From: Roseovarius sp.
GTDB taxonomy: Bacteria > Pseudomonadota > Alphaproteobacteria > Rhodobacterales > Rhodobacteraceae
Assembly: GCA_002720475.1 (NCBI GenBank)
Contig: PBIL01000022.1
Location: 1-64,000, forward strand
Length of the DNA stretch: 64,000 bases
Reading direction: 5' to 3'
The translations under genes and the position numbers were made by a program. The notes beneath the pieces are model-generated. The model was given only the letters and a program-made list of their open reading frames with translations. It ran no database searches and had not been told where the DNA came from. Positions 25,410-33,911 of the stretch are shown one piece after another; position 1 is the stretch's first letter; every line of letters starts with the position of its first letter.

Positions 25410-26906
25410 ATGCTGTGGTTGATCATCAAGGTTGCCGTCTTCATTGCCCTGGTGGGTGCCGCCACCTTCGGGGCCGCCTATCTGATGGATCTGGAGGGCG
25501 GGGTGCGCATCGTCATGGCGGGGGTCGAGATCAACCTCACCCCGATCAAGGCGATGATCGCGCTTCTCGTTCTCGTGCTGGCGATCTGGCTTCTGCTGAA
25601 GCTTGCCGGGTTCCTTGTGGCGGTGCTGCGCTTCCTCAACGGGGACGAGACCGCGATCTCGCGTCATTTCGAGCGCAACCGGCTGGACAAGGGCTATCGC
25701 GCGCTCGGCGAGGGGGTGCTGGCGCTTGCCTCGGGCGAGGGGGCGCGCGCCATGGCCGAGGCGGCGCGCGCCGAGAAATACCTGCGCAAGCCCGCGCTGA
25801 CCGATCTGATCACCGCGCAGGCCGCCGAGATGGCGGGAAACAAGGCGAAGGCGGAGGCAGCCTTCAAGCGCCTGCTCACGAACCAGAAGACCCGCTTCGT
25901 GGGCGTGCGCGGCCTTTTGCGTCAGAAGCTCGAGGCGGGCGATACCGACACGGCCCTCAAGCTGGCCAAGACGGCCTTCGCCCTCAAGCCGCGCCATGAG
26001 GAAGTTCAGGACACGCTTTTGCAGCTTCAGGCCGACAAGGGCGACTGGAAGGGCGCGCGCGCCACGCTCGGGGCCAAGCTCAAATACGGCGCGCTTCCGC
26101 GCGACGTTCACAGGCGGCGCGATGCGGTCCTGGCGCTCTCCGAGGCGCGCGACGTGCTCGACGAGGGCAAGAGCATCGAGGCGCGCGAGGCGGCGATCGA
26201 GGCCAACCGGCTCTCGCCCGATCTCATTCCGGCGGCCGTTCTGGCGGCACGCGGCTACATGGAGGCGGGCAAGCCCGCCAAGGCCGCGCGGGTCATCACC
26301 AAGGCCTGGCTGATGCGCCCCCATCCCGATCTTGCCGCGGCCTTCGCCGCCATCGAGCCTGACGAGACGCCCCATGCGCGGCTCAAGCGGTTCGGCAAGC
26401 TGCTCAAGGTGCATCCCGACAACCGCGAGACGCGGCTGCTCGAGGCCGAGCTCAACCTGGCCGCCGAGGATTTTCCGGCGGCCCGCCGCGCGCTCGGCGA
26501 TCTGGCCGAGGTGGAGCCCGATGCCCGCGCGCTGGCGATCATGGCCGCGATCGAGCGTGGCGAGGGCGCGCCGGATGCGGTGGTCAAGGGCTGGCTTGCC
26601 CGCGCCCTGGGCGCGCCGCGCGGCCCGCAATGGTGCTGCGACAACTGCCAGCATGTCCATGCCGAATGGCGGCCGGTCTGCGAGAAATGCCATTCCTTCG
26701 ACACGCTGAGCTGGCGCGCGCCCGCCGATGGTGCGGTAAGCACGCCGACGGGGCTCGAGATGCTGCCGCTGCTTGTCGGGCCGGTGGACGCGCCGGAGCC
26801 GGAGATTGATCCGCTCGAAGACAAGGACGACATCCCCGAGGCGGAGGTGGTCGAGACCGAGGACATGGCCGAGCCCGATCCCGAAAGGACCGATGCCCCG
26901 CGCTGA
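25410..26906 (+). CDS. hemY: HemY-family membrane protein with TPR repeats and zinc ribbon
   Basis: A 498-aa protein with two N-terminal membrane helices (about 5-25 and 47-72), then the HemY_N domain (GDETAISRHFERNRLDKGYRAL region) and TPR-type helices to about 400. A four-cysteine knuckle follows: C410-x2-C413 and C424-x2-C427, then WR.P, resembling the rubredoxin-like ribbon of LapB. The last 60 residues are acidic. Family members are linked to porphyrin synthesis only by context; no enzyme motif is present. It lies 19 nt behind the mitofilin-like gene. Confidence 0.88.
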   Translation: MLWLIIKVAVFIALVGAATFGAAYLMDLEGGVRIVMAGVEINLTPIKAMIALLVLVLAIWLLLKLAGFLVAVLRFLNGDETAISRHFERNRLDKGYRALGEGVLALASGEGARAMAEAARAEKYLRKPALTDLITAQAAEMAGNKAKAEAAFKRLLTNQKTRFVGVRGLLRQKLEAGDTDTALKLAKTAFALKPRHEEVQDTLLQLQADKGDWKGARATLGAKLKYGALPRDVHRRRDAVLALSEARDVLDEGKSIEAREAAIEANRLSPDLIPAAVLAARGYMEAGKPAKAARVITKAWLMRPHPDLAAAFAAIEPDETPHARLKRFGKLLKVHPDNRETRLLEAELNLAAEDFPAARRALGDLAEVEPDARALAIMAAIERGEGAPDAVVKGWLARALGAPRGPQWCCDNCQHVHAEWRPVCEKCHSFDTLSWRAPADGAVSTPTGLEMLPLLVGPVDAPEPEIDPLEDKDDIPEAEVVETEDMAEPDPERTDAPR

Positions 26907-27038
26907 GCCGGGGGCTGGACAAGCGCGGGCGGCTGTTGTCTGGTGTGCTCTGTCGCGCGCAGCTGACCGGACCCTGCGGCCCGGACAGGCTGGTGCGTCC
27001 GAGAACAAGAAACGATCAACAACCGGGAGACACGAGAT

Positions 27039-28058
27039 ATGCGCAAACTGTTCAGTTACACCGCCGTGGCGGCGATCAGCCTGGCCTTCGCCGGCGAGGC
27101 GATGGCGACCGAATGGAACGTCTCGCTCTGGGGCAAGCGCCGCGCCTTTACCGAGCATGTCGAGAAGCTGGCCGAGCTGGTGAGCGAGAAGACGAATGGC
27201 GAATTCACGCTCAACATCAGCTATGGCGGCCTCTCGAACAACCGCGAGAACCTGGACGGCATTTCCATCGGGGCCTTCGAGATGGCCCAGTTCTGCGCGG
27301 GCTATCACCCCGACAAGAACCCCTCGATCACCGTGATGGAACTGCCCTTCCTCGGCGTCGAGACGCTGGAGGAGGAAACCGCGCTGTCCCGCGCGCTTTA
27401 CGAGCATCCGGCGGTCAAGGCCGATCTGGCGCGCTGGAACGCCGTTCTGCTGATGCCCTCGCCGATGCCGCAGTACAATTTCGTGGGCATGGGCGACGCG
27501 CCGCGCAAGCTTGAGGATTTCGCGGGCATGAGCGTGCGCGCCCTGGGCGGTATCGGTGCCGCGATGGAGGCCGTGGGGGCCGTGCCCACCTCGATGTCGG
27601 CCACCGAGGTGCGCCAGGCGATGGATAGCGGCGTGGTCAAGGCGGTGAGCTTCGCGCCGCATGCGCACATGTCCTTCGGCACGATCGAGAATGCCGACTG
27701 GTGGACCTCGAACCTCAACCCCGGCACGGTGAACTGCCCGGTGGTGGTCAATTCCGACGCGCTCGCCGCGCTCGGCGATGCCGAGCGCGAGGCGCTTCTG
27801 GGATCGGTCGATGAGGCGCTTGCGCATTACATCGACCATTACCAGAACCAGACCATGGCGGCCTGGGGTCCGGCGCTCGAGGAGCGGGGCATCGAGGTGA
27901 TCACCTATGACGAGGCGACGCTTGCCGACTTCCGCGAAAAGGTGGCCGGTCCCGCGGCGAAGGCCTGGATCGAGGCCAATGCCGCACGTGGCCTGCCCGC
28001 GCAGGAGCTTTACGATTTCGTGACCGCCAAGCTTGCCGAGATCAAGGGCGGCTCCTGA
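27039..28058 (+). CDS. TRAP transporter substrate-binding protein (DctP family)
   Basis: Periplasmic solute receptor of 339 aa. The signal peptide MRKLFSYTAVAAISLAFAGEA ends near AMA-TEWNVS. The DctP fold is clear: FTLNISYGGLSNNRENLDGI and LARWNAVLLMPSPMPQYNF, and the conserved arginine-containing strand MSVRALGG that usually binds a carboxylate. A ribosome site GGGAG precedes the ATG. It is the first gene of a P-Q-M TRAP operon. The ligand is probably an organic acid but cannot be named. Confidence 0.92.
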   Translation: MRKLFSYTAVAAISLAFAGEAMATEWNVSLWGKRRAFTEHVEKLAELVSEKTNGEFTLNISYGGLSNNRENLDGISIGAFEMAQFCAGYHPDKNPSITVMELPFLGVETLEEETALSRALYEHPAVKADLARWNAVLLMPSPMPQYNFVGMGDAPRKLEDFAGMSVRALGGIGAAMEAVGAVPTSMSATEVRQAMDSGVVKAVSFAPHAHMSFGTIENADWWTSNLNPGTVNCPVVVNSDALAALGDAEREALLGSVDEALAHYIDHYQNQTMAAWGPALEERGIEVITYDEATLADFREKVAGPAAKAWIEANAARGLPAQELYDFVTAKLAEIKGGS

Positions 28059-28065
28059 CCCTTTC

Positions 28066-28091
28066 GGCCCGCCGCCGCGCTGTGGCGGGCC
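28066..28091 (+). terminator. Intercistronic hairpin between TRAP receptor and small permease genes
   Basis: GGCCCGCC (28066-28073) and GGCGGGCC (28084-28091) form a perfect 8-bp stem with a 10-nt loop, directly behind the receptor stop. A broken T/C run follows (TCCCTTTCC). It could attenuate the permease genes or stabilise the receptor mRNA. The livK-livH gap has a hairpin in the same position. Confidence 0.6.
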
Positions 28092-28121
28092 TCCCTTTCC
28101 CCCCGTTGAAGGAGGCCGCGC

Positions 28122-28754
28122 ATGGCCGGAGCCGCCACCGTTCTTGGCGATGACAGCCTGCTGAGCCGCGCCGACCGCGCGCTCTACCGCCTGGAGCGGT
28201 TTCTCGCGCTCGTGAGCGGGCTGGCGGTCTTCTCGCTGATGGTGCTTGCCGTGGTCTCGGTCGGCGGGCGCAACTTCTTCAATCAGCCGCTGCCGGGCTA
28301 TGTGGACTGGATCGAGCAGATCATGCCGCTCATCGCCTTTCTGGGCGTGGCCTATGCGCAGCGCGACGGCGGCCATATCCGCATGGATATCGTCGTGGGC
28401 CTCTTGCGGGGCCGTGTGCTCTGGCTGGTGGAACTGATCACGACGCTGGCGGTGCTGGCGCTGATGCTGCTGATGGTCTGGGGAAGCTGGGCGCATTTCG
28501 CGCGCAGCTTCGACTGGGCCGCGCCGCTCTGGAGCCGGGACAGCACCATCGATATCGGCCTGCCGATCTGGCCTGCGAAGATCCTCGCGCCGATTGCCTT
28601 CGCGGTGCTGTCGCTGCGGCTCGGGCTTCAGGTCTGGGGCTATGCGCGGGCCTTCGTCAGCGGGGCCGAGCGGCCCGTGGCGGTGCCCCTCATCGAGGAC
28701 GCCGCGACGCAGGCCGCGCGCGAGGCCGCGCATGTCAGCGGCCGCGAGGAATGA
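28122..28754 (+). CDS. TRAP transporter small permease (DctQ family)
   Basis: A 210-aa inner-membrane protein with four hydrophobic helices, as expected for DctQ. The signature region VGGRNFFNQPLPGYVDWIEQ and RDGGHIRMDIVVG is present. An N-terminal tail of about 25 residues precedes helix 1. A ribosome site (GAAGGAGG) lies well upstream of the ATG. It forms the membrane complex with the large permease that starts 13 nt later. Confidence 0.9.
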   Translation: MAGAATVLGDDSLLSRADRALYRLERFLALVSGLAVFSLMVLAVVSVGGRNFFNQPLPGYVDWIEQIMPLIAFLGVAYAQRDGGHIRMDIVVGLLRGRVLWLVELITTLAVLALMLLMVWGSWAHFARSFDWAAPLWSRDSTIDIGLPIWPAKILAPIAFAVLSLRLGLQVWGYARAFVSGAERPVAVPLIEDAATQAAREAAHVSGREE

Positions 28755-28766
28755 AGGGCAGGGCGC

Positions 28767-30167
28767 ATGGAACCCATTGACATCGGGCTTGCCGTGACCG
28801 GTCTCATGCTGGTGATCGTTGTGCTGGGGATGCGCGTGGCCTTTGCCGCCGCGCTTGCGGGGCTTGTGGGGCTTGTCTGGATCTTCTGGTCGAAGAAGGG
28901 CTATGCGGGCGACGAATTCCTCTGGGCGCTGACCGTCGCGGTCAAGACCGCCGGGCAGGTGCCCCATTCCAAGATCAGCTCGCAGGCGCTCAGCCTCATC
29001 CCCACCTTCATCCTGATCGGCTATCTCGCCTATTACGCGGGGCTTACCCGCGCGCTTTTCGAGGCGGCGAAACGCTGGGTCGCCTGGGTGCCGGGGGGGC
29101 TTGCCGTCTCGACCGTGTTCGCCACCGCCGGCTTCGCCGCCGTCTCGGGTGCGAGCGTGGCGACGGCGGCGGTCTTTGCCCGCATCGCCATCCCGGAGAT
29201 GCTCAAGATCGGCTATGACAAGCGCTTCGCGGCGGGCGTGGTCGCGGCGGCGGGCACGCTGGCCTCGCTCATCCCGCCCTCGGCGCTTCTGGTCATCTAC
29301 GCGATCATCGTCGAGCAGGATGTGGGCAAGCTCCTGCTCGCGGGTTTCATTCCCGGCGTCTTCTCCGCCATCGTCTACGTGGTTCTGATCGTCGGGCTCG
29401 CGCTGACGATCAAGGGGTTCGGCCCGCCCGTGGGCGGCTTTACCTGGCGCGAGCGCTTCAGCGCGCTGCCCCCGGCCCTGCCCATCGTCTTCGTGGTCGT
29501 GACCATCATCTTCTTCGTCTACAACCCGTTCGGCGGCGATGCCTGGGGCACGCCCACCGAGGGCGGTGCCATCGGTGCCTTCGTGGTGTTCCTCATGGCG
29601 CTCTGGCGCGGCATGCGCTGGCCCGAGCTCAAGGACGCGCTTCTGGAGACGGCCAAGCTCTCGGTGATGATCTTCACGATCATCTGGGGGGTGCTGATCT
29701 ATGTGCGCTTCCTGGGATTCGCCGACCTGCCCCATGCCTTCGCCGACTGGATCACCTCGCTTACCCTCTCGCCCATGCTCATTCTCGTCTGCATCCTGCT
29801 GGCCTATGCGGTGCTGGGCATGTTCATGGACGCGATCGGGATGCTGCTGCTGACATTGCCGGTGGTCTACCCGGCGGTGATGGCGCTCAACGGCGGGGTG
29901 AACGTCAGCGCCGAGGAGGCGGCCTTCGGCATGTCGGGGCCGATGTGCGCGATCTGGTTCGGGATCCTGGTGGTGAAGATGGCCGAATTCTGCCTGATCA
30001 CCCCGCCCATCGGTCTCAACTGTTTCGTGGTGGCCGGCGTGCGCCCCGACCTGAGCGTGCAGGACGTGTTCCGCGGCGTGATGCCCTTCTTCGTCGCCGA
30101 CGCGGTCACCATCGCGCTTCTCGTGGCCTTCCCGATGATCGTGCTCTGGCTGCCGGGGCTTGCATGA
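28767..30167 (+). CDS. TRAP transporter large permease (DctM family)
   Basis: A 466-aa membrane protein of about twelve helices that carries the Na+-driven transport step. Motifs include SLIPTFILIGYLAYYAGLTR, AGTLASLIPPSALLVIYAI and MFMDAIGMLLLTLPVVYP. The last gene of the TRAP operon, it is followed by 80 nt leading to motB, where a CtrA box is seen. Confidence 0.93.
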   Translation: MEPIDIGLAVTGLMLVIVVLGMRVAFAAALAGLVGLVWIFWSKKGYAGDEFLWALTVAVKTAGQVPHSKISSQALSLIPTFILIGYLAYYAGLTRALFEAAKRWVAWVPGGLAVSTVFATAGFAAVSGASVATAAVFARIAIPEMLKIGYDKRFAAGVVAAAGTLASLIPPSALLVIYAIIVEQDVGKLLLAGFIPGVFSAIVYVVLIVGLALTIKGFGPPVGGFTWRERFSALPPALPIVFVVVTIIFFVYNPFGGDAWGTPTEGGAIGAFVVFLMALWRGMRWPELKDALLETAKLSVMIFTIIWGVLIYVRFLGFADLPHAFADWITSLTLSPMLILVCILLAYAVLGMFMDAIGMLLLTLPVVYPAVMALNGGVNVSAEEAAFGMSGPMCAIWFGILVVKMAEFCLITPPIGLNCFVVAGVRPDLSVQDVFRGVMPFFVADAVTIALLVAFPMIVLWLPGLA

Positions 30168-30187
30168 AATCGTGAAAACTTGAGGTG

Positions 30188-30202
30188 TTAACGACCCTTT
30201 AA
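30188..30202 (+). promoter_or_regulatory. CtrA-type box upstream of motB
   Basis: TTAA (30188-30191), 7 nt, TTAA (30199-30202) is an exact match to the full alphaproteobacterial CtrA consensus TTAA-N7-TTAA. It is 46 nt upstream of the motB ATG, in a small gap in a region where TTAA is rare because of the high GC content. CtrA activates flagellar genes in Rhodobacterales, so this is probably the activation site of the motB-led cluster. Confidence 0.75.
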
Positions 30203-30247
30203 TCGGGGCGATGCTATGCCTTTCTCCGGGTGAGAGAGGTGGTGTGA

Positions 30248-31084
30248 ATGGATGCGCGCAGCAATGCCGCGCCGGTCATCATCAAACGGAAGAAGATCGT
30301 CGCCGGCGGCGGGCATCACGGCGGGGCCTGGAAGGTGGCCTATGCCGATTTCGTGACCGCGATGATGGCCTTCTTCCTGCTGATGTGGCTTCTGGGCGCG
30401 ACGACCGAGAAACAGCGCAAGGGCATTGCCGATTATTTCAGCCCGACGGTGCCGGTCAACCGCGTCTCGGGCGGTGGCAGCGGCGCGTTCGGCGGTGACT
30501 CGGTCTTTTCGGAGGAGACGCTCGCGCAAAGCGGCACGGGTGCGTCGAGCCGCAATACCACCGACAGCCGGCAGGCGCGCGGCGATCTCGGCACCGCCCC
30601 GGAGGGGGCCGTCGCCGACGAGTCCCTCTTCGCCGAGGTGCAGTCCACCCTGAGCGCGCGCAGCGGCGAGAGCCTCGCAAGCGACGAGCTTCTGCGCCAT
30701 ATCTTGACCCGCGTCACCGACGAAGGGCTGGTCATCGAGATCTCCGACCGTCCCGGTGTGCCGCTCTTCGCGCAGGAAGGGGCCGAGCCCATGCCTCTGC
30801 TGCACAGGATCACGGCGCTTGTCGCCCCGGTGCTGGAGCTGGCGCGCAACGACATTGCCATCGCGGCGCATACCCGCGCCCGCCCGGTGATCCTTGCCGA
30901 CAATCCGGTCTGGGAGCTCTCTGCCGCGCGGGCCAACCGGATGCGGCATCTGCTCGAGGAGGCGGGGACCGGCCCGGCGCGGATGCGCCGGGTCACGGGC
31001 CATGCCGACCGCAGCCCGGCCGTCGCCAACCCCATGGATCCGCGCAACAACCGGGTGGAGGTGATCGTTCTGCGGTCCGACTGA
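30248..31084 (+). CDS. motB: Flagellar motor stator protein MotB
   Basis: A 278-aa stator subunit that anchors MotA to peptidoglycan. The N-terminal plug region is followed by one membrane helix, AYADFVTAMMAFFLLMWLLG, in which Asp34 is the proton-carrying residue. The C-terminal half is OmpA/MotB-like, with NRVEVIVL at the end. MotA is not adjacent. The linker is Ser/Gly-rich. It follows a CtrA box and precedes flgE on the same strand. Confidence 0.92.
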   Translation: MDARSNAAPVIIKRKKIVAGGGHHGGAWKVAYADFVTAMMAFFLLMWLLGATTEKQRKGIADYFSPTVPVNRVSGGGSGAFGGDSVFSEETLAQSGTGASSRNTTDSRQARGDLGTAPEGAVADESLFAEVQSTLSARSGESLASDELLRHILTRVTDEGLVIEISDRPGVPLFAQEGAEPMPLLHRITALVAPVLELARNDIAIAAHTRARPVILADNPVWELSAARANRMRHLLEEAGTGPARMRRVTGHADRSPAVANPMDPRNNRVEVIVLRSD

Positions 31085-31111
31085 GGGGTGGGATGCGCAC
31101 AAGTCGAGACA

Positions 31112-31126
31112 TTAGCCGACTGTTAA
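31112..31126 (+). promoter_or_regulatory. CtrA-type box upstream of flgE
   Basis: TTAG (31112-31115), 7 nt, TTAA (31123-31126) differs from the CtrA consensus by one base. It is 59 nt upstream of the flgE ATG in the 101-nt gap after motB, suggesting a second CtrA-dependent start for flgE-flgK-flgL-flgI. Confidence 0.6.
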
Positions 31127-31185
31127 TCCGCCGCGCGTATGACTGGGGCCCGAGACGATGCTCGAACCAGTTGAAAGACGTGCCC

Positions 31186-32487
31186 ATGACGATTTCCTCA
31201 TCCCTGAACGCGAGCGTGGCGGGGCTCAACGCCAATGCCTCGCGGCTGGCCGCGATCTCCGACAACATCGCCAATTCCTCGACCTTCGGCTATCGCCGGG
31301 TAGAGACCAGTTTCGATTCGCTGGTTCTCGCGGGGCGCGGCGGCAACTATGCCGCGGGCGGCGTGCGCGCCACCACGGAGCGGCTGGTCGATCAGGGCGG
31401 ATCGCTGGTCACCACCTCCAACCCCACCGATCTGTCGGTGCGCGGGCGCGGCTTTCTCCCGGTCGCCCTTACCAGCGATCTCGACCGGGCCAACGGCCAG
31501 CCACAGATGCTGCTGACCACGACCGGCTCGTTCCGCACCGATGCCCAGGGGCGGCTCGTCACGGCCTCGGGGCTGACGCTTCTGGGCTGGCCCGCCGATG
31601 TGAACGGCAACGTGCCGGCCTTTCCGCGCGACACGGCCGAGGGTCTCGTGCCGGTGCAGATCAACGTCAACCAGCTCACCGGAGAGCCCACCACCAGCAT
31701 CACCCTCGGCGTCAATCTGCCCGCGACCGAGACGCAGGCCGACGCCGCAGGCGTGCCGCAGGATCTGTCGATCGAATATTTCGACAATCTCGGCCGCTCC
31801 GAAACCGTCCTGGCCACCTTCGCGCCCACCGTTCCCGCGACCGGCACCTCCAATCTCTGGACCATGACGCTGCGCGACTCGGCGCAGGGCGGTGCCGTGA
31901 TCGGGAAGTATGAGCTTGCCTTCGACGATTCGCGACCGGCGGGCGGCACGCTTCTCGGGGTCACGACGCTGAGCGGCGGCCCCTACGATCCCGCAACGGG
32001 GCGGCTTCTCGTCTCGGTCGAGGGCGGTCCGATGGAGATCACCATCGGGCGGCCCGGCACCTCGGAGGGGCTGACGCAGCTCTCCGACAGTTTCGCGCCG
32101 CTCTCCATCTCCAAGGACGGATCGCCGGTGGGCAACATGGTCTCGGTCGAGGTGGACGCCAACGGCTTCGTGCATGCCACCTTCGATACCGGCGTGACCC
32201 GGGCCATCTTCCAGGTGCCGCTGGTCGATCTGCCCAATCCCAACGGCATGATCTCCCTCGATCGCCAGACCTACCGCCCCTCGATCAAGAGCGGCACGTT
32301 CTTCCTGTGGGACGCGGGCGACGGCCCGACCGGCGACATGGTCGCCTTCTCGCGCCAGGAATCTGCCACCGACGTGGCGCGCGAACTGACCGACATGATC
32401 CAGACGCAGCGCGCCTATTCCTCCAACGCCCGGGTCGTGCAGACCGTGGACGAGATGTTGCAGGAAACCACCAACATCATCCGCTGA
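31186..32487 (+). CDS. flgE: Flagellar hook protein FlgE
   Basis: A 433-aa axial protein. The N-terminal rod/hook motif reads MTISSSLNASVAGLNANAS with SDNIANSSTFGYRR, and the C-terminal coiled-coil reads ELTDMIQTQRAYSSNARVVQ then DEMLQETTNIIR. The upstream in-frame ATG at 31093 lies before the CtrA-like box, so the start at 31186 is used. Exported by the flagellar type III system. Followed by flgK, flgL and flgI. Confidence 0.93.
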   Translation: MTISSSLNASVAGLNANASRLAAISDNIANSSTFGYRRVETSFDSLVLAGRGGNYAAGGVRATTERLVDQGGSLVTTSNPTDLSVRGRGFLPVALTSDLDRANGQPQMLLTTTGSFRTDAQGRLVTASGLTLLGWPADVNGNVPAFPRDTAEGLVPVQINVNQLTGEPTTSITLGVNLPATETQADAAGVPQDLSIEYFDNLGRSETVLATFAPTVPATGTSNLWTMTLRDSAQGGAVIGKYELAFDDSRPAGGTLLGVTTLSGGPYDPATGRLLVSVEGGPMEITIGRPGTSEGLTQLSDSFAPLSISKDGSPVGNMVSVEVDANGFVHATFDTGVTRAIFQVPLVDLPNPNGMISLDRQTYRPSIKSGTFFLWDAGDGPTGDMVAFSRQESATDVARELTDMIQTQRAYSSNARVVQTVDEMLQETTNIIR

Positions 32488-32519
32488 TCGCGGTGATTCG
32501 CGCCTGAAGGAGCCGGACA

Positions 32520-33911
32520 ATGAGCCTGTCTTCCGCGCTTGGAAACGCCCTCAGCGGGCTGACGGCCAACAGCCGCCTGACCGATGTCATTTCCGGCAAT
32601 CTCGCCAATGCGCTGACGCCGGGACATGCGCCGCGCACGCTCGGCCTCCAGGCCCGTCAGGGCGGCGGCGTGGCCGTTACCGGGATCACACGCGGGCTCG
32701 ATCCGGTGCTGCTCGGCGACCGGCGGCTGGCCGACAGCGCGGCCCTCGCGGCCGAGACCCGCGCCGCGCTCGCCGCGGCGCTCGAGCGGGCGCTCCCCTC
32801 GGCGGACATCCCCGGCAGCCTCACGGACCGGCTGGGCCGCCTAGAGGCGGCGCTCGCCACCGCCTCGGCCCGGCCGGAGGACGAGTTGCGGCTCGACAGC
32901 GTGCTGCAAGAGGCCGGCAGCCTTCTCGGCGCGCTCAACGCCGCATCGGAGGAGATCGCAAGCCTGCGCAGCCGCGCCGATGCGGAGATCGCAGGGGCGG
33001 TCGATCAGCTCAACGCGGGGCTCGCCGAGGTCGGCCGGCTCAACGCGCGCATCCTTGCCGCGCGCAGCTCCGGGCAGGAAACAGCGGCCCTGGAGGATCT
33101 GCGCCAGCAGGAGATCGACGCGCTCTCCGGGCTGGTGCCGCTGCGCCAGCTTGATCGCGCCAATGGTGTCGTCGCGCTCGTGACCACCGGCGGCGCGCTG
33201 CTGCTCGACGGGCGCGCGGCGCAGGTCGGATTCGAGCCGAGCCCGGTGGTGACGGCCCAGATGAGCCTTGCCGCGGGCGATCTGTCCGGCTTGCGGCTCG
33301 ACGGGCGGGCCCTGCAAGGCGATGGTGTCGGCGCGCTCGGTGGCGGCCGTCTCGGGGCGCTGTTCGACAATCGTGACCGCATCGCGCCAGAGATCGAGGC
33401 GGCGCTCGACACTCTGGCACGCTCCCTTGTCGAGCGGGTCGAGACGCTCACGCCGCCGCCCGCGGCCGGGCTCTTTACCGATGCGGGCGCGCGGCTCGAC
33501 CCGGCCGCCGTGACGGGGCTTGCCGGGCGGATCGCACTCAACGCGGCGGTCGATCCGGCGCGGGGCGGGGCGCTCTTCCGGCTGCGTGACGGCCCCGATG
33601 CCGCCTCCGCGGCACCGGCGGGCAGCGCGCCCTACCTTGCCGGCCTTGCGCAGGCGCTCGCCGGGCCCGGCCCGCTTGCCGGGGATGTGGCCGCGCTCGA
33701 AAGCCGCACGGCCCGGACCCGCCTCGGGGCGGAGCGCGAGACGAGCCTTGCCGCCGCCCAGGCCGCGGAGCTGCGCAGCCTCGAGCTGGAGGGCGGCGTG
33801 GACAGCGACGCGGAACTGCAGCGCCTGCTGCTGGTCGAACAGGCCTTCTCGGCCAATGCCCGGATGATCCAGACCATCGACGAGATGATGCAAACCCTGC
33901 TGAGGATATGA
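32520..33911 (+). CDS. flgK: Flagellar hook-associated protein 1 FlgK
   Basis: A 463-aa junction protein between hook and filament, shorter than the 547-residue enteric version. Start MSLSSALGNALSGLTANSRL and SGNLANALTPGHA match the axial family N-terminus. The C-terminus reads LLLVEQAFSANARMIQTIDEM. The middle is Ala/Leu-rich and poorly conserved. It overlaps flgL by 4 nt. Confidence 0.9.
   Translation: MSLSSALGNALSGLTANSRLTDVISGNLANALTPGHAPRTLGLQARQGGGVAVTGITRGLDPVLLGDRRLADSAALAAETRAALAAALERALPSADIPGSLTDRLGRLEAALATASARPEDELRLDSVLQEAGSLLGALNAASEEIASLRSRADAEIAGAVDQLNAGLAEVGRLNARILAARSSGQETAALEDLRQQEIDALSGLVPLRQLDRANGVVALVTTGGALLLDGRAAQVGFEPSPVVTAQMSLAAGDLSGLRLDGRALQGDGVGALGGGRLGALFDNRDRIAPEIEAALDTLARSLVERVETLTPPPAAGLFTDAGARLDPAAVTGLAGRIALNAAVDPARGGALFRLRDGPDAASAAPAGSAPYLAGLAQALAGPGPLAGDVAALESRTARTRLGAERETSLAAAQAAELRSLELEGGVDSDAELQRLLLVEQAFSANARMIQTIDEMMQTLLRI

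Noticed and set aside
26907..27038. Possible sigma-54 promoter (TGGACAAGCGCGGGC) before the TRAP receptor gene
   Set aside because: The expected GG and GC dinucleotides with correct spacing are not present.
25185..29735. 1516-codon minus-strand open frame
   Set aside because: It runs antisense across the mitofilin-like gene, hemY and the TRAP genes; it is a shadow of several confirmed genes.
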